A stretch of DNA of 64,000 bases, from contig JAFEKR010000002.1 in NCBI GenBank assembly GCA_019022495.1, forward strand, positions 186,001 through 250,000, given 5' to 3'. Below the pieces are notes generated by a model. That model saw only the letters and a list, made by a program, of their open reading frames with translations, was not told the DNA's origin and did not search any database. Made by a program: the position numbers and the translations under genes. Positions within the stretch are counted from its first letter, which is position 1; every line of letters begins with the position of its first letter. Shown here piece by piece: positions 1 to 13,559 of the stretch. This DNA is from Epichloe hybrida (Eukaryota; Ascomycota; Sordariomycetes; Hypocreales; Clavicipitaceae).

Positions 1-3000
1 AGTTATCAATCCAACCGTCATTTTCAGAATCATAGGAGACTACGCGGAAGTGCTCCCAGGGACTACCCGCATGTTGTCGCGAGTGACTAATGACAAGTTG
101 AAGCTCCACCTCTTGCTTGGCTTTCGTACTGTCGTCGTCGAGAATAACAACGGGCTTTGCAAAGGTCGCATCCCGGAAGTTGATGTTTGTGATGAGGCCT
201 GGCATCTTGCGCAGCTGAAACAGTTGCTTCATGGCCTCGATGACCATGATCAGGTAACCGGCACCCGGGAAGATGACGAAGCCCTCGACAACATGATCGC
301 GGAGCCACGGAATATTTACCAAGCTCACATGGTATCTCCACCGTGGCTCGTACGGTGAGCTATTCACTTCGAAGATACCAAGAAGATCATGCGGGGCGAA
401 AGGACGTAGACGATTCTTCTTGCTCAGTCGCGATTCACGCCAATATGTGTTACTATGATCCCATGGATACGAGGGAAGGTCACCGACGACGCGGCAACTC
501 GAGCACGAACTCTTCCTTGACTCTCCACCATCCAGCTGCACCGGGCTACCAGACTCGAAGACCTTGCCGGCCAACGCCAAAACACTACTCACCGCGCTAG
601 TATTTCGAACCAAGCACGGCACGTAGTTGTATTTGAACGCAGCACCCGAAGCCAACTTGAAGCTCGATTCGGACAAGGACTGTCTCAGCGGCCCTGAAAG
701 GGCTGCGTGAGGGCCAACCTCGATCAACACATTGGCAGCGTTCGAATATGCGTCTGCCAAGTGCTGTGCGACTAGCTGAGAAGCCGCGCTGAACTTGACT
801 TGGGACACCAGGTTAGACACCCAGTAAGAGGGTCCGAAACCAGATCGCTTGCGGACACCGGTGACGGATGAGTAGAATGCCACGTCTTGTCGAGGGATAC
901 CATGTGTTAACCCTTCGAGCGACGAGAGATATGACGGTGCAACTACCTCCATTTGGTGAGAGTGGTATGCCGAATCAACCTTGAGTTGCCTATTGAAGAC
1001 CGATGCGGCTCCCAGCGCCGTCTGGAGTTCGTGCAAAGCCGCAAGGTCTCCAGAGATGGTGGTGCTCTCGGGGCTATTGACGCAAGCCACGGCCACTTTA
1101 CCAATCCTGCTGTCCAGAAGCTTGAGACGCTTCTTTACGGCATCTTCTCCCTCTCCCACAGCCAGCATACCCCCTGGTGCTGAGTTCAGGGACTTTGCCT
1201 CGGCGGAACAGATGCCTCTCATCAAGGCAACTCGCATGGCAGCCTCCCTAGTCAACGCTCCGGCCGTATAGGCAGCTGCTATTTCTCCCGAGCTGTGGCC
1301 GTATACAGCGTGGGGTCGGATGCCATAGGTGGTGCCAAGTAGATCGACGAGGGCAATCTGGATTGCAGTAGTCATGGGCTGCGCAAACCTGGCTTTTCCA
1401 AGCCGGGACGACTTTTCATCTTTGATAAGCTCCTCTACAAGGTCCCATTCGCATCCCAGGTCCTTCATGATCTGGTTGCAAATTGCAATTGACGATGCAA
1501 ACTCGTGAGACTCAGAATCCCTTAGGAGCTCTCGTCCCATTGCAAACCACTGGGCTCCCTGTCCTGTAAAGACAAAGGCCAGTGCAACGTCCCTCGCCGA
1601 CTTCACGGGGCGGAGCTTTGCATTACCCAATGCCTCCTCAAGCTCATTGAGATTGCTCGCAGCGACACTGCAGCGCCAAAGAAGCTTCGAACGGCGCGTG
1701 TTCAGGGTGTAGACCACGTCAGCAAAGGATGCTGACTGGCCTTGGTCGGACCTGAGCCATTGTCGCAAGTTGGAAACAAGTCTGCTCAGAGATGATTCCG
1801 AGTTTGCTGATAAGACGATGAGTTTTGGCTGAGTGGTATGTTCGTGGTCTTGGACGTTGACATAATGTCCGTTGCCATTAGTCAGAGAACCGCCGTTAAC
1901 AAGTCCATCGCCGTTGACATGTCCATTGACAGGCATGGACTGGTCATATGCCTCCAGAATGGCGTGTGCATTTGCGCCACCATAACCAAAGCTGTTCACG
2001 GACACGCGCCTGGGTCCCGTGTGACCTTCTGGTGTAAGTGGCGTAAGTTCCAGTGGCACCTTGAGCCCTCTTTCCTCGAGACGAAGTGTTGGTTTTGGAT
2101 TGATAAAGTTGAGCTGCGGTGGGATTTGGTTCTTCTTGAGAACCATGATTGCCTTGATAGTGCCTGCTATTCCACTGGCGGCCTCCAAGTGGCCAATGTT
2201 GGTCTTGATACTTCCAACGGGCAAGTCGGATGTTCGCCCTGCCTCACGACCGAACACCCTGGCGATGGAACCAACTTCGGCGTTGTCGCCTGCCGTAGTT
2301 CCCGTTCCATGGCTTTCCACAAATAGAGTCTCGCGGGGATCCAAGCCAGCTCTGTCATAGACTGAGCGGACCAAGGCCTCCTGCGCGTCACCATTGGGGA
2401 GGAAAATGCCGGATGTCTTGCCGTCGTGGCCAGCCCCTGAGTCCACGATAACCGCGTGGATGTGATCACCATCTTGTACGGCTCGATCAAGACGCTTGAG
2501 TACCAGGACACCTAATCCTTCCCCTCGCGCGTATCCGGCCCCACGGTCATCAAAAGTGTAAGACCTTCCATCTTTGTTGGTAAGTTGTCTAGGAATATTC
2601 TTGTCAGTCCGATCTCCGGCAAAACGCTTCCAGAAGAAAGTATTAAAAGATCACATACGACATTGCAACGGATTGGTCAGGGGTCAGTAATAGTTGACTA
2701 GCTCCAGCCAGAGCCACTCTAGACTCGTCTGCCCTCAGTGTTTGGCAGGCTTGGTGTAGGGCAACGAGGCCACCAGACTGTGGTGCGTCACACTTGGTCA
2801 GTAAAGCAATTTCAGGTCGACTTTTGGGATGGCTGTCTGACAAACACTTACACATCCCGTATCTAGGGTATTGGAACTGCCTTTCAGATCCAACACATAT
2901 GAAATCCTGTTGGCCATGATGGCCTCGCCGGCTCCAATGATATGAGCCATATCCGCTTGAGCCATATCTCTATACCCCATCCTGTCGTAGTCTCTGGCAA

Positions 3001-3385
3001 ACATTGCCATGTGCACTGAGGTGTCAGAACCACGGATGTTCTCAATTGGCAAGCCAGCATTTTCAAGAGCCTCGTACGTCACCTCAAGCAGAAGCCTCTG
3101 CTGAGGATCAATAGTAGCGGCATCAATGCCGGATATATTGAAGAAGCGTGCATCAAATGCGGACACATCGTCATCCAAGAAATATGCATGACTGAAGTTC
3201 GTGGCATCTTTGGTGTCTGGGTTCTTGTTGTAGAATGACCTCCATTCCCATCGGTCTTTCGGAACTTCTTTGCGTCCGTCTCTTCCCTCGGCCAACATGG
3301 ACCACAGGTTTTCTGGACCATCGGCTCCGCCTGGAAGGCGACAGGCCATTCCGATGACGGCAATTCGTCGTTCCACCATTGTCAT
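1..3385 (-). CDS. Highly reducing type I polyketide synthase, N-terminal part (KS-AT-DH..., cut by window edge)
   Basis: Exons on the minus strand are 2852..3385, 2659..2777 and <1..2588, with 74- and 70-bp GT..AG introns. The start MTMVERRIAVIGMACRLPGG is the usual beginning of fungal HR-PKS. The KS (about residues 7-430) has the active Cys in DTGCSGG (residue about 178), HGTGT (about 310) and GHLEAASG. The AT has FTGQGAQW (about 557) and the Ser motif GHSSGE (about 647). A DH begins with the catalytic His pattern HVVEGFVIFPGAG (about 984). About 1,080 residues are visible; the family is usually about 2,200-2,500, so the rest (MT/ER/KR/ACP) lies beyond position 1. The first intron falls directly after the KS Cys codon. 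The gene is divergent from the NR-PKS, an arrangement known for HR/NR partner pairs, so it probably makes the starter chain for that enzyme. All visible catalytic residues are intact. Confidence 0.95.
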
Positions 3386-4557
3386 TTTGGAAAAGACTAC
3401 TCAAGCAGCAGAGGCTAAACCAACTAGGTCTGTGTCACTAATCCTAATAATATAAGTCGCAGGCACGGGAAGTTTCGTTGGATAATGTCAAGCCTGATAC
3501 GATGTCAAGGCTAAGACTTTAATGAATACAACTTTCAATGGCCTTTTTTTTTTTCCAGAGTCACACCTGCGCTTTTGAATAAATGAGTACACACACACTG
3601 GGGCATACGAGGACTGAATTGATTTATCGAGTCTGGATTAATGCTTGCATGTCAAGAGTTCCTCTGACGAAGTCCCATGCTATTATGGAACATGGGAACA
3701 TTGCATATAGATACGAACCCGCTTGTGCCGCAACAAAAACGACTTTCCTAGTATCACCGAGCCAGATAGTAACTATTACGTACGAAGTAGCTAAGCACGA
3801 CTTGTGCCACGGATTACCACACTGCTTTTGGTAATCGGGCTCTCCGATAATAGGTTTTACCTCTCACGTCAGCCGCCAGTCAAGGTCAAGGTCAAGGGGG
3901 GGGGGGGGCGTGTGCCTGCGTGTCAGCCGAGTCGACATGGGTCATGACATAAATACACCATATATATTGATAAGCAGCCAGGCCAACCGGGCCAAAAACG
4001 GGGTGCGCACCCCTAATGGTAGCTGCGATAAACGAGCATATACAATGCTCAACATATATTACACCCATATTCCGTACATTTCCTGTCTCCGGGTCCACAC
4101 AGCCTTCGGGAGCTGCGGCACTCTGTCCTGTATAGGCAGCAGTTCCTCTATTTGGGTTCTCACCATAGGGTTCTTTTAGAGACATGTGTCATATGTATGC
4201 AATCGACTGTCGCAGATCATTCTCTTCCAGCACTCAGGGTGCCTAGGCACACACACCGGCGCAGGCCTGCTCAATTTATCAGGGCAATAGCATAAGCAAC
4301 GGACGTACCTACGCGTGTCCGTGTTGAACAGAGAGAGATAAAAACGACGTAGTGTGAGCCCGGTTGTGTCCCCCAGCGCCTGAACCATTCGGGTTGTTCA
4401 ACGACAACCATCACCAAAATATCACTACTGCTATCGATTATAAACACGGAATTCTAAGTCACTTGGTCTTTACAACCAAATGAAAAAGGGGGCAAGTCTA
4501 TGGTTCAACCAAAGTCTCGAACTTAGATTCATCCTTTCTGACCGGTAGATTGCGAAC
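3386..4557. promoter_or_regulatory. Shared divergent promoter region between the two PKS genes
   Basis: This 1.17-kb gene-free spacer separates the start codons of the two PKS genes, so both must be controlled from it. It contains three tandem TCAAGG units at about 3880-3897 running into a 13-base G tract (3896-3908), and a T tract near 3543. No convincing coding frame and no clear paired CGG/CCG operator was identified by eye. Assignment as the common control region rests on gene order. Confidence 0.7.
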
Positions 4558-7500
4558 ATGACCATGGGATATACCTTGAACGAGCATCGCCTGATCCTGT
4601 TCGGGGGTCAGGGATCACCAACCATATTTTCGCCCAATGCCGTTGCCACTGCAGAACAAGATGTTAGATCTATAAATGCCGGGAGCATACTATTATCAAG
4701 GTGTCACGCCTTCTTCTTGGAAGAAATCGCAAGCTTGGACACCAAGTCACGGCACACTTTGGCCATCGCCACCTCAGGCTTCACCTCACCATTCGATCTT
4801 CTGAAGCCTCCTGTACAGTATCATACGCACCCAGTGCTCCAGGCAACTACCATCTACCTTTGTCAGCTATTAAGGTACTTGGCTGAGATTCTACATCAAG
4901 ATGAATCATACGAGTGCTCGTTCGACAAACTTCAAGCCACAGCCGGTTTCTCTTCCGGCATACTCCCAGCTGCCGTGGTTGCAGGCTCACGCACCGTAGA
5001 TGAGTTCGTGGCATCCGGAATCCAGGGATTCCGTCTCGCTTTTTGGATCGCGTGTCGAACTTTGTTCTGGGCTGTCAAAACTGCTTACGATGGCGATGAC
5101 TCTAGCGAGTATGTCAACCCTGAAGCGACATTGTCTCTGGTGACTCGCGGGCTCTCTCAAGCTCAGATCGAGCACATGTTGTCACACAACTCGTTCCAAG
5201 GAAATGGCCCAGCACAAGCACCCCGACATCAGCAACGACCTCACCGGATGAAGATATCTGCAATCTCGAGCTCTGCTACCGTGTCTATCTCAGGTCCTGT
5301 GAGTGACCTCTGCGCGTTCCAGAGGCAGTTGCAACTCATCCCCAACATGACATCAACCTTCGCGCATGTGCATGGATGGTATCACGGGGGTGATCAGCTC
5401 GAAGTTGTCGTACAGCAAGTTCTGGAAGACTTGTCTCGACGGGCCATCTCGTTTCCTTCTACCTCCACGGCTATGAAGCCCATTTATTCAACGCTAAACG
5501 GTACGCCATTTGATGGGTCGACAATATCTGCCGACGACTTCCTGGCGTGGCTAGCCCGACATTTGTTGGTTCACTGCGTGAATTGGTACAATACCGCTCA
5601 TAAAATCGCAGAGAGTGTGAGGAAGTTGCTGGAACGAGAACCAGGTGCCACAGTTAGGATCTTTTCGTTCGGGCCAAGCTCCGCGTCACTCTTTTCGGAC
5701 TTCAACCCACCGGATGACAGGATTGCATTCCTAGACTTATCACCATTCAAAATTGGCGGCAAACCAATAGAGACATCCTCTGGTCACCAGAACGATGTTG
5801 CAATTGTCGGGATCGGCGTACAACTTCCCAAGGGGAGGGGCACGGAAGAGCTGTGGGAAACCATATCTCAGGGACTGAATGCCGTTCAGGAAATCCCGGA
5901 GAACAGATTCGAAGTCTCTGACTTCTATTCGGACGATTCAGGTAAACCACGGACAATGCGGACCAAACATGGTGCATTCCTTGAGGATCCTTTTTGGTAC
6001 GTCGTCGTTATATCTCCACACTCAACCAACCCAACAAATATCCACTCGGACCACCCAGGTGCTAACATGGAAATGGCAGCTTTGACAATTCATTCTTCAA
6101 CATTTCTCCACGTGAAGCCAGGTCCATGGATCCCCAACAGAGGGTTCTTTTGCATACTGCCCAAGAAGCGTTTGAAGACGCTGGTTATGTGGAAGATTCG
6201 TCGCCCTCTTTCCAAAGAGCCACTATGGGATGTTACATTGGTCTTGCCACGGGAGATTACACAGACAATCTCCGCAACGACATTGACACCTTTTATCCGT
6301 CTGGCACACTTCGGGCATTTCACAGTGGAAGAATATCATACTTCTTCCGGCTTAGTGGCCCATCCATTGTGACGGATACGGCGTGTTCGTCCTCGACGGT
6401 CTCGATCTATCAGGCGTGTCGAGCATTACAAAACGGCGACTGTACAGCAGCCATTGCTGGGGGCGTCAACGTCATTACTAGCCCTGATGTCAGTATACCC
6501 ATTCGATGATGGACTGAGAAGGACTCATTTTCGATACGAACCTTGATTGCTAATACGACCCTAGATGTACCTTGGATTGGCTCGGGGACACTTCCTAAGT
6601 CAGACAGGGAATTGTAAACCCTTTGATGCAGGCGCTGATGGATACTGTCGAGCTGAAGGTTGCGCTTTGTTCGTTCTCAAACGACTGTCTGATGCCGTTG
6701 CCGAAGGCGATCGTATCCATGGAGTCATTAGGAACGTCTTGGTTAACCAAAGCGGCAATTCCAGCTCCATCACACATCCCCACAGCCAAACGCAAGCAGA
6801 CCTATTGAAGAAACTACTTCGCCAGGTAGAGGTTGACCCGGGATCTGTTGATACCATAGAGGCACATGGGACCGGAACACAAGCTGGAGATGCCCGAGAA
6901 GTCGAAAGTTTAAGAACCGTCTTTGGTTCACACCATTCAGTAACGAACCCCCTGATGATAAGCTCCATTAAAGGAAACATTGGTCATTGTGAAGCTGCCT
7001 CGGGGGCAGCGGGCCTGGTCAAGCTGTTACTCATGCTCAGAGAGAGAAAAGTCCCGATGCAAGCTGGTCTGAACAGAATAAACCCTGCTTTCGGTGACTT
7101 GGTTAGCTCTGGTTTGATGATACCAAGACGAACCGAAACGTGGAACAAGTCCAAGGAAACACCCAGGAGAGCTGTGCTCAATAACTTCGGCGCCGCTGGG
7201 TCCAATGCATCACTTCTATTAGAAGACTGGGCTGAGCCCCCAAGGCCCGATGCGCAGCCCAACGAACAGGATAAGATTGAGGAGCGATCAGCGTACGTCT
7301 TTTCACTTTCGGCGAGGTCAGAACGAGCGTTACAGTCAGCTATTGCTCGACATGCTGACTTCCTGGGCAAAACGAAATGTCCACCATCGTTGATGGACAT
7401 CTGCTACACCGCAACGGCCCGACGCCATCACCGCGGTCAACGCAATCATATCTCGCTGGCGTGCAGCTCTGTAGCCGAGTTGCTGGTCAGATTACAGCAG

Positions 7501-10500
7501 TACAAAGTCGGGGCCTCAAAACCTGAGCAAAGACTCACAGCCATTATCTTCATCTTTACCGGCCAAGGCGCCGTTTATCGTGGTATGGGTAAAGAATTGA
7601 TGGGAACATCTCCTCCGTTCAGAGACGTCATCACGTCTTGCGACCGGATCATGCAAGGATTGGATGTGGCATGCCCGAGCATACTAGAGTACATACAGTG
7701 CAAAGACCAGGACGAAGTGGACGCACTCACAGACATAGAGCAGCTCATTGTCTCACAATGCGCCTGCGTCGCCTTGGAGTATGCACTCGCCAGAATGTTC
7801 ATGTCGTGGGATATCAAGCCAACATACGTCATGGGTCACAGGTACGTCAACTCCAAGCACCACAGACTGGGACTTTAAACGTGCTCAAGAACTGACGTGT
7901 GTATTTCTTTCGATCAGTCTTGGCGAATACGTGGCGCTCTGCATTTCCGGCGTTTTGACCCTAGAGGACATGCTTCGCGTCGTAGCTTCCCGTGCAAAGA
8001 TGATGGGCGACCATTGCCTCGCCAAAACATCAGGCATGCTCGCATGTAACCTGGCCGCTGAAAGAGTCGAGGAAATCATGTTGGAGAATCCGGCATTGGC
8101 CCAACTGACTGTCGCGTGCCTGAACAGTCCGGGCGACTGCGTCGTCGGCGGCCCGCTGGCACAGCTAGACAAACTCCAGGCGGAACTCAAAACCCGCAAG
8201 GTCAGAAACAAGCAGATGAATGTGCCCTATGCCTTTCATACATCAGCCATGGATCCTATCTCGGAACCTCTTCGCACGCTCGGACGTTCGATCCGGTTTG
8301 GACAACCCACGATACCTGTCATGTCCACCGTGAATGGGCGTCTATTCCGCGACGACGTTTCCAGTGACTATTTTGCAGATCACACGAGAAGCCCGGTACG
8401 CTTCGCTGACAGCTTGTTGAGCCTACAGATGTTGATAGGCAAACCTGTTGTCGGTGACTCTCTTTTCCTTGAGGTCGGACCGCAACCCTCACTACTGCCA
8501 ATGTTGCGGGCCACCGTGGTTTCCACTACTTGTACGTATCTCAGTACCTTGCAAAAAGGACTAGATGCATGGGTATCTATTAGTGAGACGCTAGCCACGA
8601 TTTCTTCTTCACACAAGATTGCGGTCAATTGGCGCGAGGTTTTTGCCGGAACGGCAGCCAAGGTCACAAGCTTGCCTGGCCACCTGCTAGAGGGTACAAA
8701 GTTTTTGACACCTTTCCAACAAGAACAGCGCCGAAATATTGACGAGTGTACTAACCCAAGCAAGTCAGCAGCTGACGGCTTGGGTGGTATCAAGACTGGG
8801 TACAACCTATTGCCTTGGCTGAACAAGAGCGGATCTTCGAGCCAGGAAGTCGTCCTGGAGACCGACATGACAATTCTTGGACCGTTGATTTCGGGGCACG
8901 ACGTGGGCGGGACTCTAATCTGCCCTGCTTCAACCTTCCATGAGCTCGTCCTCGAGGCGGCAAAGATCCTGCTCGAACCCCCAGACACCCAAGTACTGGT
9001 CGTCAGCGGAATAACCTTCGCAAGCCCTTTGGTACATGTGCCATCGTCAGAACAGTCAGCTTTTTTGACCGTACGTGTGTGTATTAAGAGGCATAGTAAT
9101 TCATCTTCTACAGGAGCGAGCTTCAAAATTACATCACGTAGCTCGAAAACCTCAATTGAGACTGTGCATTGCACCGGTAGTGTCTCGGTTCGAAATGTGA
9201 ACGTCGAGGGCTCTAGTTGGGTAAAAGACCAAGCGATTGTTGCTAGACAAAGCCGTTATTTCTCTGGTGTAGGGAAAAGTCACACCAGTAGTTTTCGGAC
9301 CAAGGTTTTATACGAAGCCATATTCACGCGTGTGGTCAAGTATTCGCCCTTGTACCAAACTCTGGTGTGTTTGAGCGTAGCCGATTCGAACCTTGAAGGT
9401 TTCGGCTTATTCGAAATGCCTCACGGCTTTGATTCCAAGGCAGATTACATGGTGCACCCTGTCTTTACTGACACGCTTTTGCACACTGCAGGCTTCATCG
9501 CAAATCTTGCCGTTGGGCCGGGGGAGATTGCTATTTGTGCCGGTGTTGAAACGATCGATATTGCCTATCGGGATATCGATTATTCGGACTGTTTCACCAT
9601 CTACTGTAGCCTACTGGAGATCAAGGGAGCTATTCTCGCAGACGCCATCGCGCTGCAAGATTCTGGCAAGGTCATTGCGGTCGCTCGAAGCATAGAGTTC
9701 AAGAGACTACAGCTCTCTATCTTTCAGCAAGCCATGTCCCGCATTTCGTCGACTGTTGCTCTTGAACCTCGAGATGGAGAATATGTTCAATATTCGAAGG
9801 CGACGCCATCAAAATTGCAGCTGCAAACCGGCTTGGACACCCCTCCCATGAGTGACGAGGCCATGAGTGCTTCACTAGGCGAGCCTCGTAGTGGTAGCCT
9901 ATTTCAGGATGGAAGAAGTCAGGTCCTCAAGGACATCATTCTAGAAGTTGGTGGGTTCGCAGAACAGGATGTCGATTACACAGCGCCCCTGGGCGACCTC
10001 GGTATCGATTCTCTCATGCAAATCGAGGTGGCCTCAAAGCTCACTCGCCTATTTCCAGGCCAGGCTAGTCTAAGCCACCACGCCTTGTCCCAGTGTGAGA
10101 CTCTTGAGGCGATGGATGCCATGCTGTCGGCGGCTTTACGGCCGTTGGTCAAGCAACATCAGCCCAAAGCGCCCGTTGATTTTCCCAAGCCCGATGTCAT
10201 CACAAGGCGAAAATTAGCCCTGCAGTCTATCAACACTGACGCTGCTTCATCCTCAGTCGACCCAGACCCATGTAGTGCCTTGTACGATGCCGGAATACTA
10301 CCAACAGAACTACACGTCGGCGCCGGGACCCAAGTTCCGCTCTACCTTTTCCATGACGGCAGTGGACAAGTAGGCATGTATAGGCGTCTCCATGGCCACG
10401 ATCGCACAACATACGCAATCTTCGATCCTCATTTCGGTAGCAACAACGACAAGCGACAGTTTCACTGCAGCGTCAATCAGATGGCTGAGGAGTATGTGAC

Positions 10501-11274
10501 GGCGATCATTTCAAATCCCAAACAGCGGTCGTCTCCCTTGATCCTGGGCGGTAAGTCTGACTCGGGGGGGGGGTGGTTTTTTCTTCGACTTTCAATGCCT
10601 TCTTTTGTTTTCCTGGTTTCGATTGCTAACGATAGCACTATCAGGCTGGTCTTTTGGTGGAGTAGTAGCTTTCGAGGCAGCTCAACAGCTCGCGGTTCGC
10701 GGGTTCGAGATTAAAGGCCTTGTGCTAATTGACTCACCCAGTCCAATCGACCATGAGCCTCTCCCGGCTGCAATAATTTCTTGCATCGCCAGACAGAGTA
10801 GCCAGTTTCAGCACGTAGCTTCCAGCCGCAGTTTTGCACTAGAGGAAGAGTTCATATCCAATGCGTCTCTCTTGGCAACCTACAAACCGGAGTCTTTTCA
10901 CAGGGCCACTGGAAGAGGATTGAAGACGGTCATGTTGCGAAGCCAAGATGTCTTGGACACGGAAGCTCTGCATGGCGTGCGTTGCGACTGGCTCAGCCGT
11001 CAGGATACACGAGCTGCTGCAATCGTCGCCTGGGAAGAAATAGTTGGCGGTCATGTCGAGGTTCTTCCAATCCCGGGAAATCATTTCGAGCCGTTCTTGA
11101 ACGACATGGTAGGTGTTGTCGTGGTGCTCTTCGCAAGACCAGACTCTCTCCTCTCATCTGCTAAAGCGCCGAATTGACTGCATACTGACCAATATTGCGC
11201 AGATTGGTGAAACTTCAGCTCAGCTCTGGACGGCGTGTCGACACATAGAACAGTTTTGTGAGTTTGATGTTTGA
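4558..11274 (+). CDS. Non-reducing polyketide synthase (SAT-KS-MAT-PT-ACP-TE)
   Basis: Six exons: 4558..5996, 6080..6488, 6565..7841, 7918..10550, 10645..11108 and 11203..11274, giving 2,097 residues with all phases consistent. The SAT (1-380) has GFSSG at 130-134, i.e. Ser where many SATs have Cys, and HGWYH. The KS (from about 410) has DTACSSS (Cys about 583), EAHGTGT and [10 protein letters not shown]. The MAT has FTGQGA (about 948) and GHSLGEY, whose Ser codon (1042) is split by an intron. The PT has GHDVGG...P (His about 1369) and [10 protein letters not shown] (Asp about 1559). There is a single ACP, GIDSLM (Ser about 1740), and a TE with GWSFGG (Ser about 1922), LIDSPSP and GNHFEP (His about 2065). 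No C-methyltransferase domain is seen. The family makes orsellinate/resorcylate-type aromatics; with an adjacent HR-PKS it probably builds on a reduced starter. The exact product cannot be read from the sequence. Confidence 0.95.
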
Positions 11275-11653
11275 CTAAGAGAGAAACTTGGCGATTTTCG
11301 CTTGTCCAAATTCTGCAATCAACGCCAAATACGCGTAATCGTAATATCTTGTACATTGCATGAATGATAAAGCATGTGAGACGGTGTGGAAAGTGATAAA
11401 AATGTATATCGCTATCTAGGCTATGCACACGTGGCACAACAAGGCTATATATAAAATCAGGTCAAAGAGGGTCTTTGCCCTGGATGCCGAGATCTCGCTT
11501 ATACTTTCTTTCACAGTTTTTATGTTACGGGTGGTATATTTATGGGAGTTTTTTTTTTTAAATTAAGTGCATACACCAAAAATTACCAATACAGATGGGT
11601 TCATCCTGTGGTTATTGCAGTCTCAAATCCTTTCAGAGGATGATATGCTAATA
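11275..11653. other. Convergent intergenic spacer, NR-PKS / P450
   Basis: A 379-bp AT-leaning spacer between two convergent 3' ends. It holds only low-complexity T and A runs (about 11,550-11,565), compatible with 3' UTRs. No gene is seen. Confidence 0.6.
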
Positions 11654-13559
11654 TTAGTCCTCATATTTCTCCCAGAACGACTTGATAGAGTCGTACTCAT
11701 TCGTAATGACATTCTTATGTCTGTCTGATCGTGGTGTGATTAGGATGGGGAACTTCTTAGGCGCAATCAGAAATCCATCATGGTAAGCTGTATTGATTTC
11801 ATCATCAACAGCCCCAGAGCCTGGCGCAAGATCAAAAGTCCAAGCTAGTTTGGCCATATTTAACATCTTATTTCAACTTGCTGTTAGTCATGACTTATTA
11901 TTACATAGAAACGTGAGTTCAAAAAAGAACGTACCAAGGAGTTCTTGGCCACACGTTGCCCTGGACAAGCCCGTCTGCCTGCTCCAAAGGCATACGATGT
12001 TCGACGATGATCATCAATGGCTGTATCAACAGGGATTCGGGTTCCATATTCGTTGTTCAAGAAACGATCTGGCATGAAGTCACCAGGTCGTTCGTATTGT
12101 GTCTCATCGTTATGGATCGCCCAAGTATTCGCAACGACAACGGTGCCTTTAGGCAGGGAGTAGCCCTCATAAGTGTCGTCCCGAGTCAATGCGTGAGGTA
12201 CTCCGCCGGGTGCTACCGGGCGCCACCTGAGTGTCTGGAGGCTGTTTAGAATGAGAGAAACGAAGGCAAGGTCAAGTAAGAACATCTAGACATACCTCGT
12301 CCATGCATGCTTTGATGAAAGGCAGACGGTGTATGTCCTCAGATGATGGAGATCTTAAGGGTCCGCACACCGCATCAACTTCATCTTGAGCCTTCCTGAA
12401 CTCTCGCGGATATTTGATCATGGCCAGAAGGAAAGAGAGCAAGGTAGAGGCAGTTGTGTCTGAACCAGCTTCCATCTGCCAATCGTTAGGTCAAAGAATT
12501 GGGGCATCTCCAATAAAGGCGATCGGATATAATTACGTACCAAGTTACCAGCCAAGTATGCGAGGTGCTCGTCATCCATGTTGTTCTTCTCCTGATCTTG
12601 TAGCATTGTACGTAGGAAGCAATCACCACCCTTCCCCGCCTCGAGACGCTTTCGGGTCTCCCACAAGAGCTTGAGATAAAGAGTCTTTTGTTCTTCGCGC
12701 ACCGCCTTGGCCCTTGTTTTCCAAGGCGCCAGAAACTCGGGAAGTGACTTCAAGAATGGGAACGCATCGACTGGTGGAGACGCCCCTTGCTCGAGGATCG
12801 CGGTGAACTGGTCCTGGGCATGATATAGCGCCTGGACGTTGGGTGAATCAAAGCTCACCCCGCGCTGGCCGTACACCGAGGCGAGGATGACGGCCGTGGT
12901 GTATCGACGGATGTGGTCGTAGTATCCCTGGGGGTCCTGGACAAGCTGGAACATAGTTTGTGTAGCTTCGGCTTCCTGTAATGGGAGTAGCTTATCAACT
13001 ACGTTCACATTGAGGATGGACTGTAGGATTTTGCGCTGCTTCCGCCACTCTGCCCCATACTGTAGCAGCAGGAGATGTATCTCGTTTGGGCACACGAGTT
13101 CGTTGGCAATGTAGGTGTTGGGCCGACTGGAGTAGATAGATCCCCTCTGATCGAACAGCCTTGTACAAATCTCAGCACTTCGATGTATAGTTAGCGATGT
13201 TTTTGGATCCCCAACTTACGCTTTGACGTGCCTGTAGCTATTCAATATCACAATATTTTGAGAGCCGATCTTTAAGCCTATGATTGAGCCGTAATTGGCC
13301 TGCCAATTTTGAAACCTACGTAGGGATGGTTATTACAGGTATGGATGGATTTAAAACTGTTTCGAAATGGAATGCTGGCGGCGTACTTGATAAATGCCTT
13401 GGATCGAGGCACTTGGGTGATATTTCCTAAGAATGGTAATGTTGGTGGCCCGGGAGGAAAGTTCTTAGGTCGACGGCTTACAAAATAGTACTTGAACAAA
13501 ACAGCAAAAGACAGCAAAACTATAGACAGGCCTAATTGGCCGGCAATTGAGATGACCAT
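11654..13559 (-). CDS. Cytochrome P450 monooxygenase (resembles O-methylsterigmatocystin oxidoreductase/CYP64-type)
   Basis: Six exons on the minus strand: 13387..13559, 13220..13315, 12541..13159, 12296..12475, 11935..12234 and 11654..11866, giving 526 residues, a normal P450 length. An N-terminal membrane anchor (about 5-25) is followed by the proline hinge PPGPPTLPFLGN. The I-helix motif is AGSDTT (about 299), the ExxR motif is ETLR formed across intron 4 (about 356-359), and the heme loop is FGAGRRACPG with the Cys ligand near 444. These are the complete set of P450 signatures, so the enzyme should be active at the ER membrane with a CPR partner. It lies tail-to-tail with the NR-PKS, which suggests oxidation of the polyketide. 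The subfamily is a resemblance judgement only. A solo LTR sits 97 bp upstream of its start codon and may affect its promoter. Confidence 0.92.

Noticed and set aside
6489..6564. Apparent frame breaks in the NR-PKS KS domain
   Set aside because: They are ordinary introns with GT..AG ends that restore the KS sequence and phase exactly.
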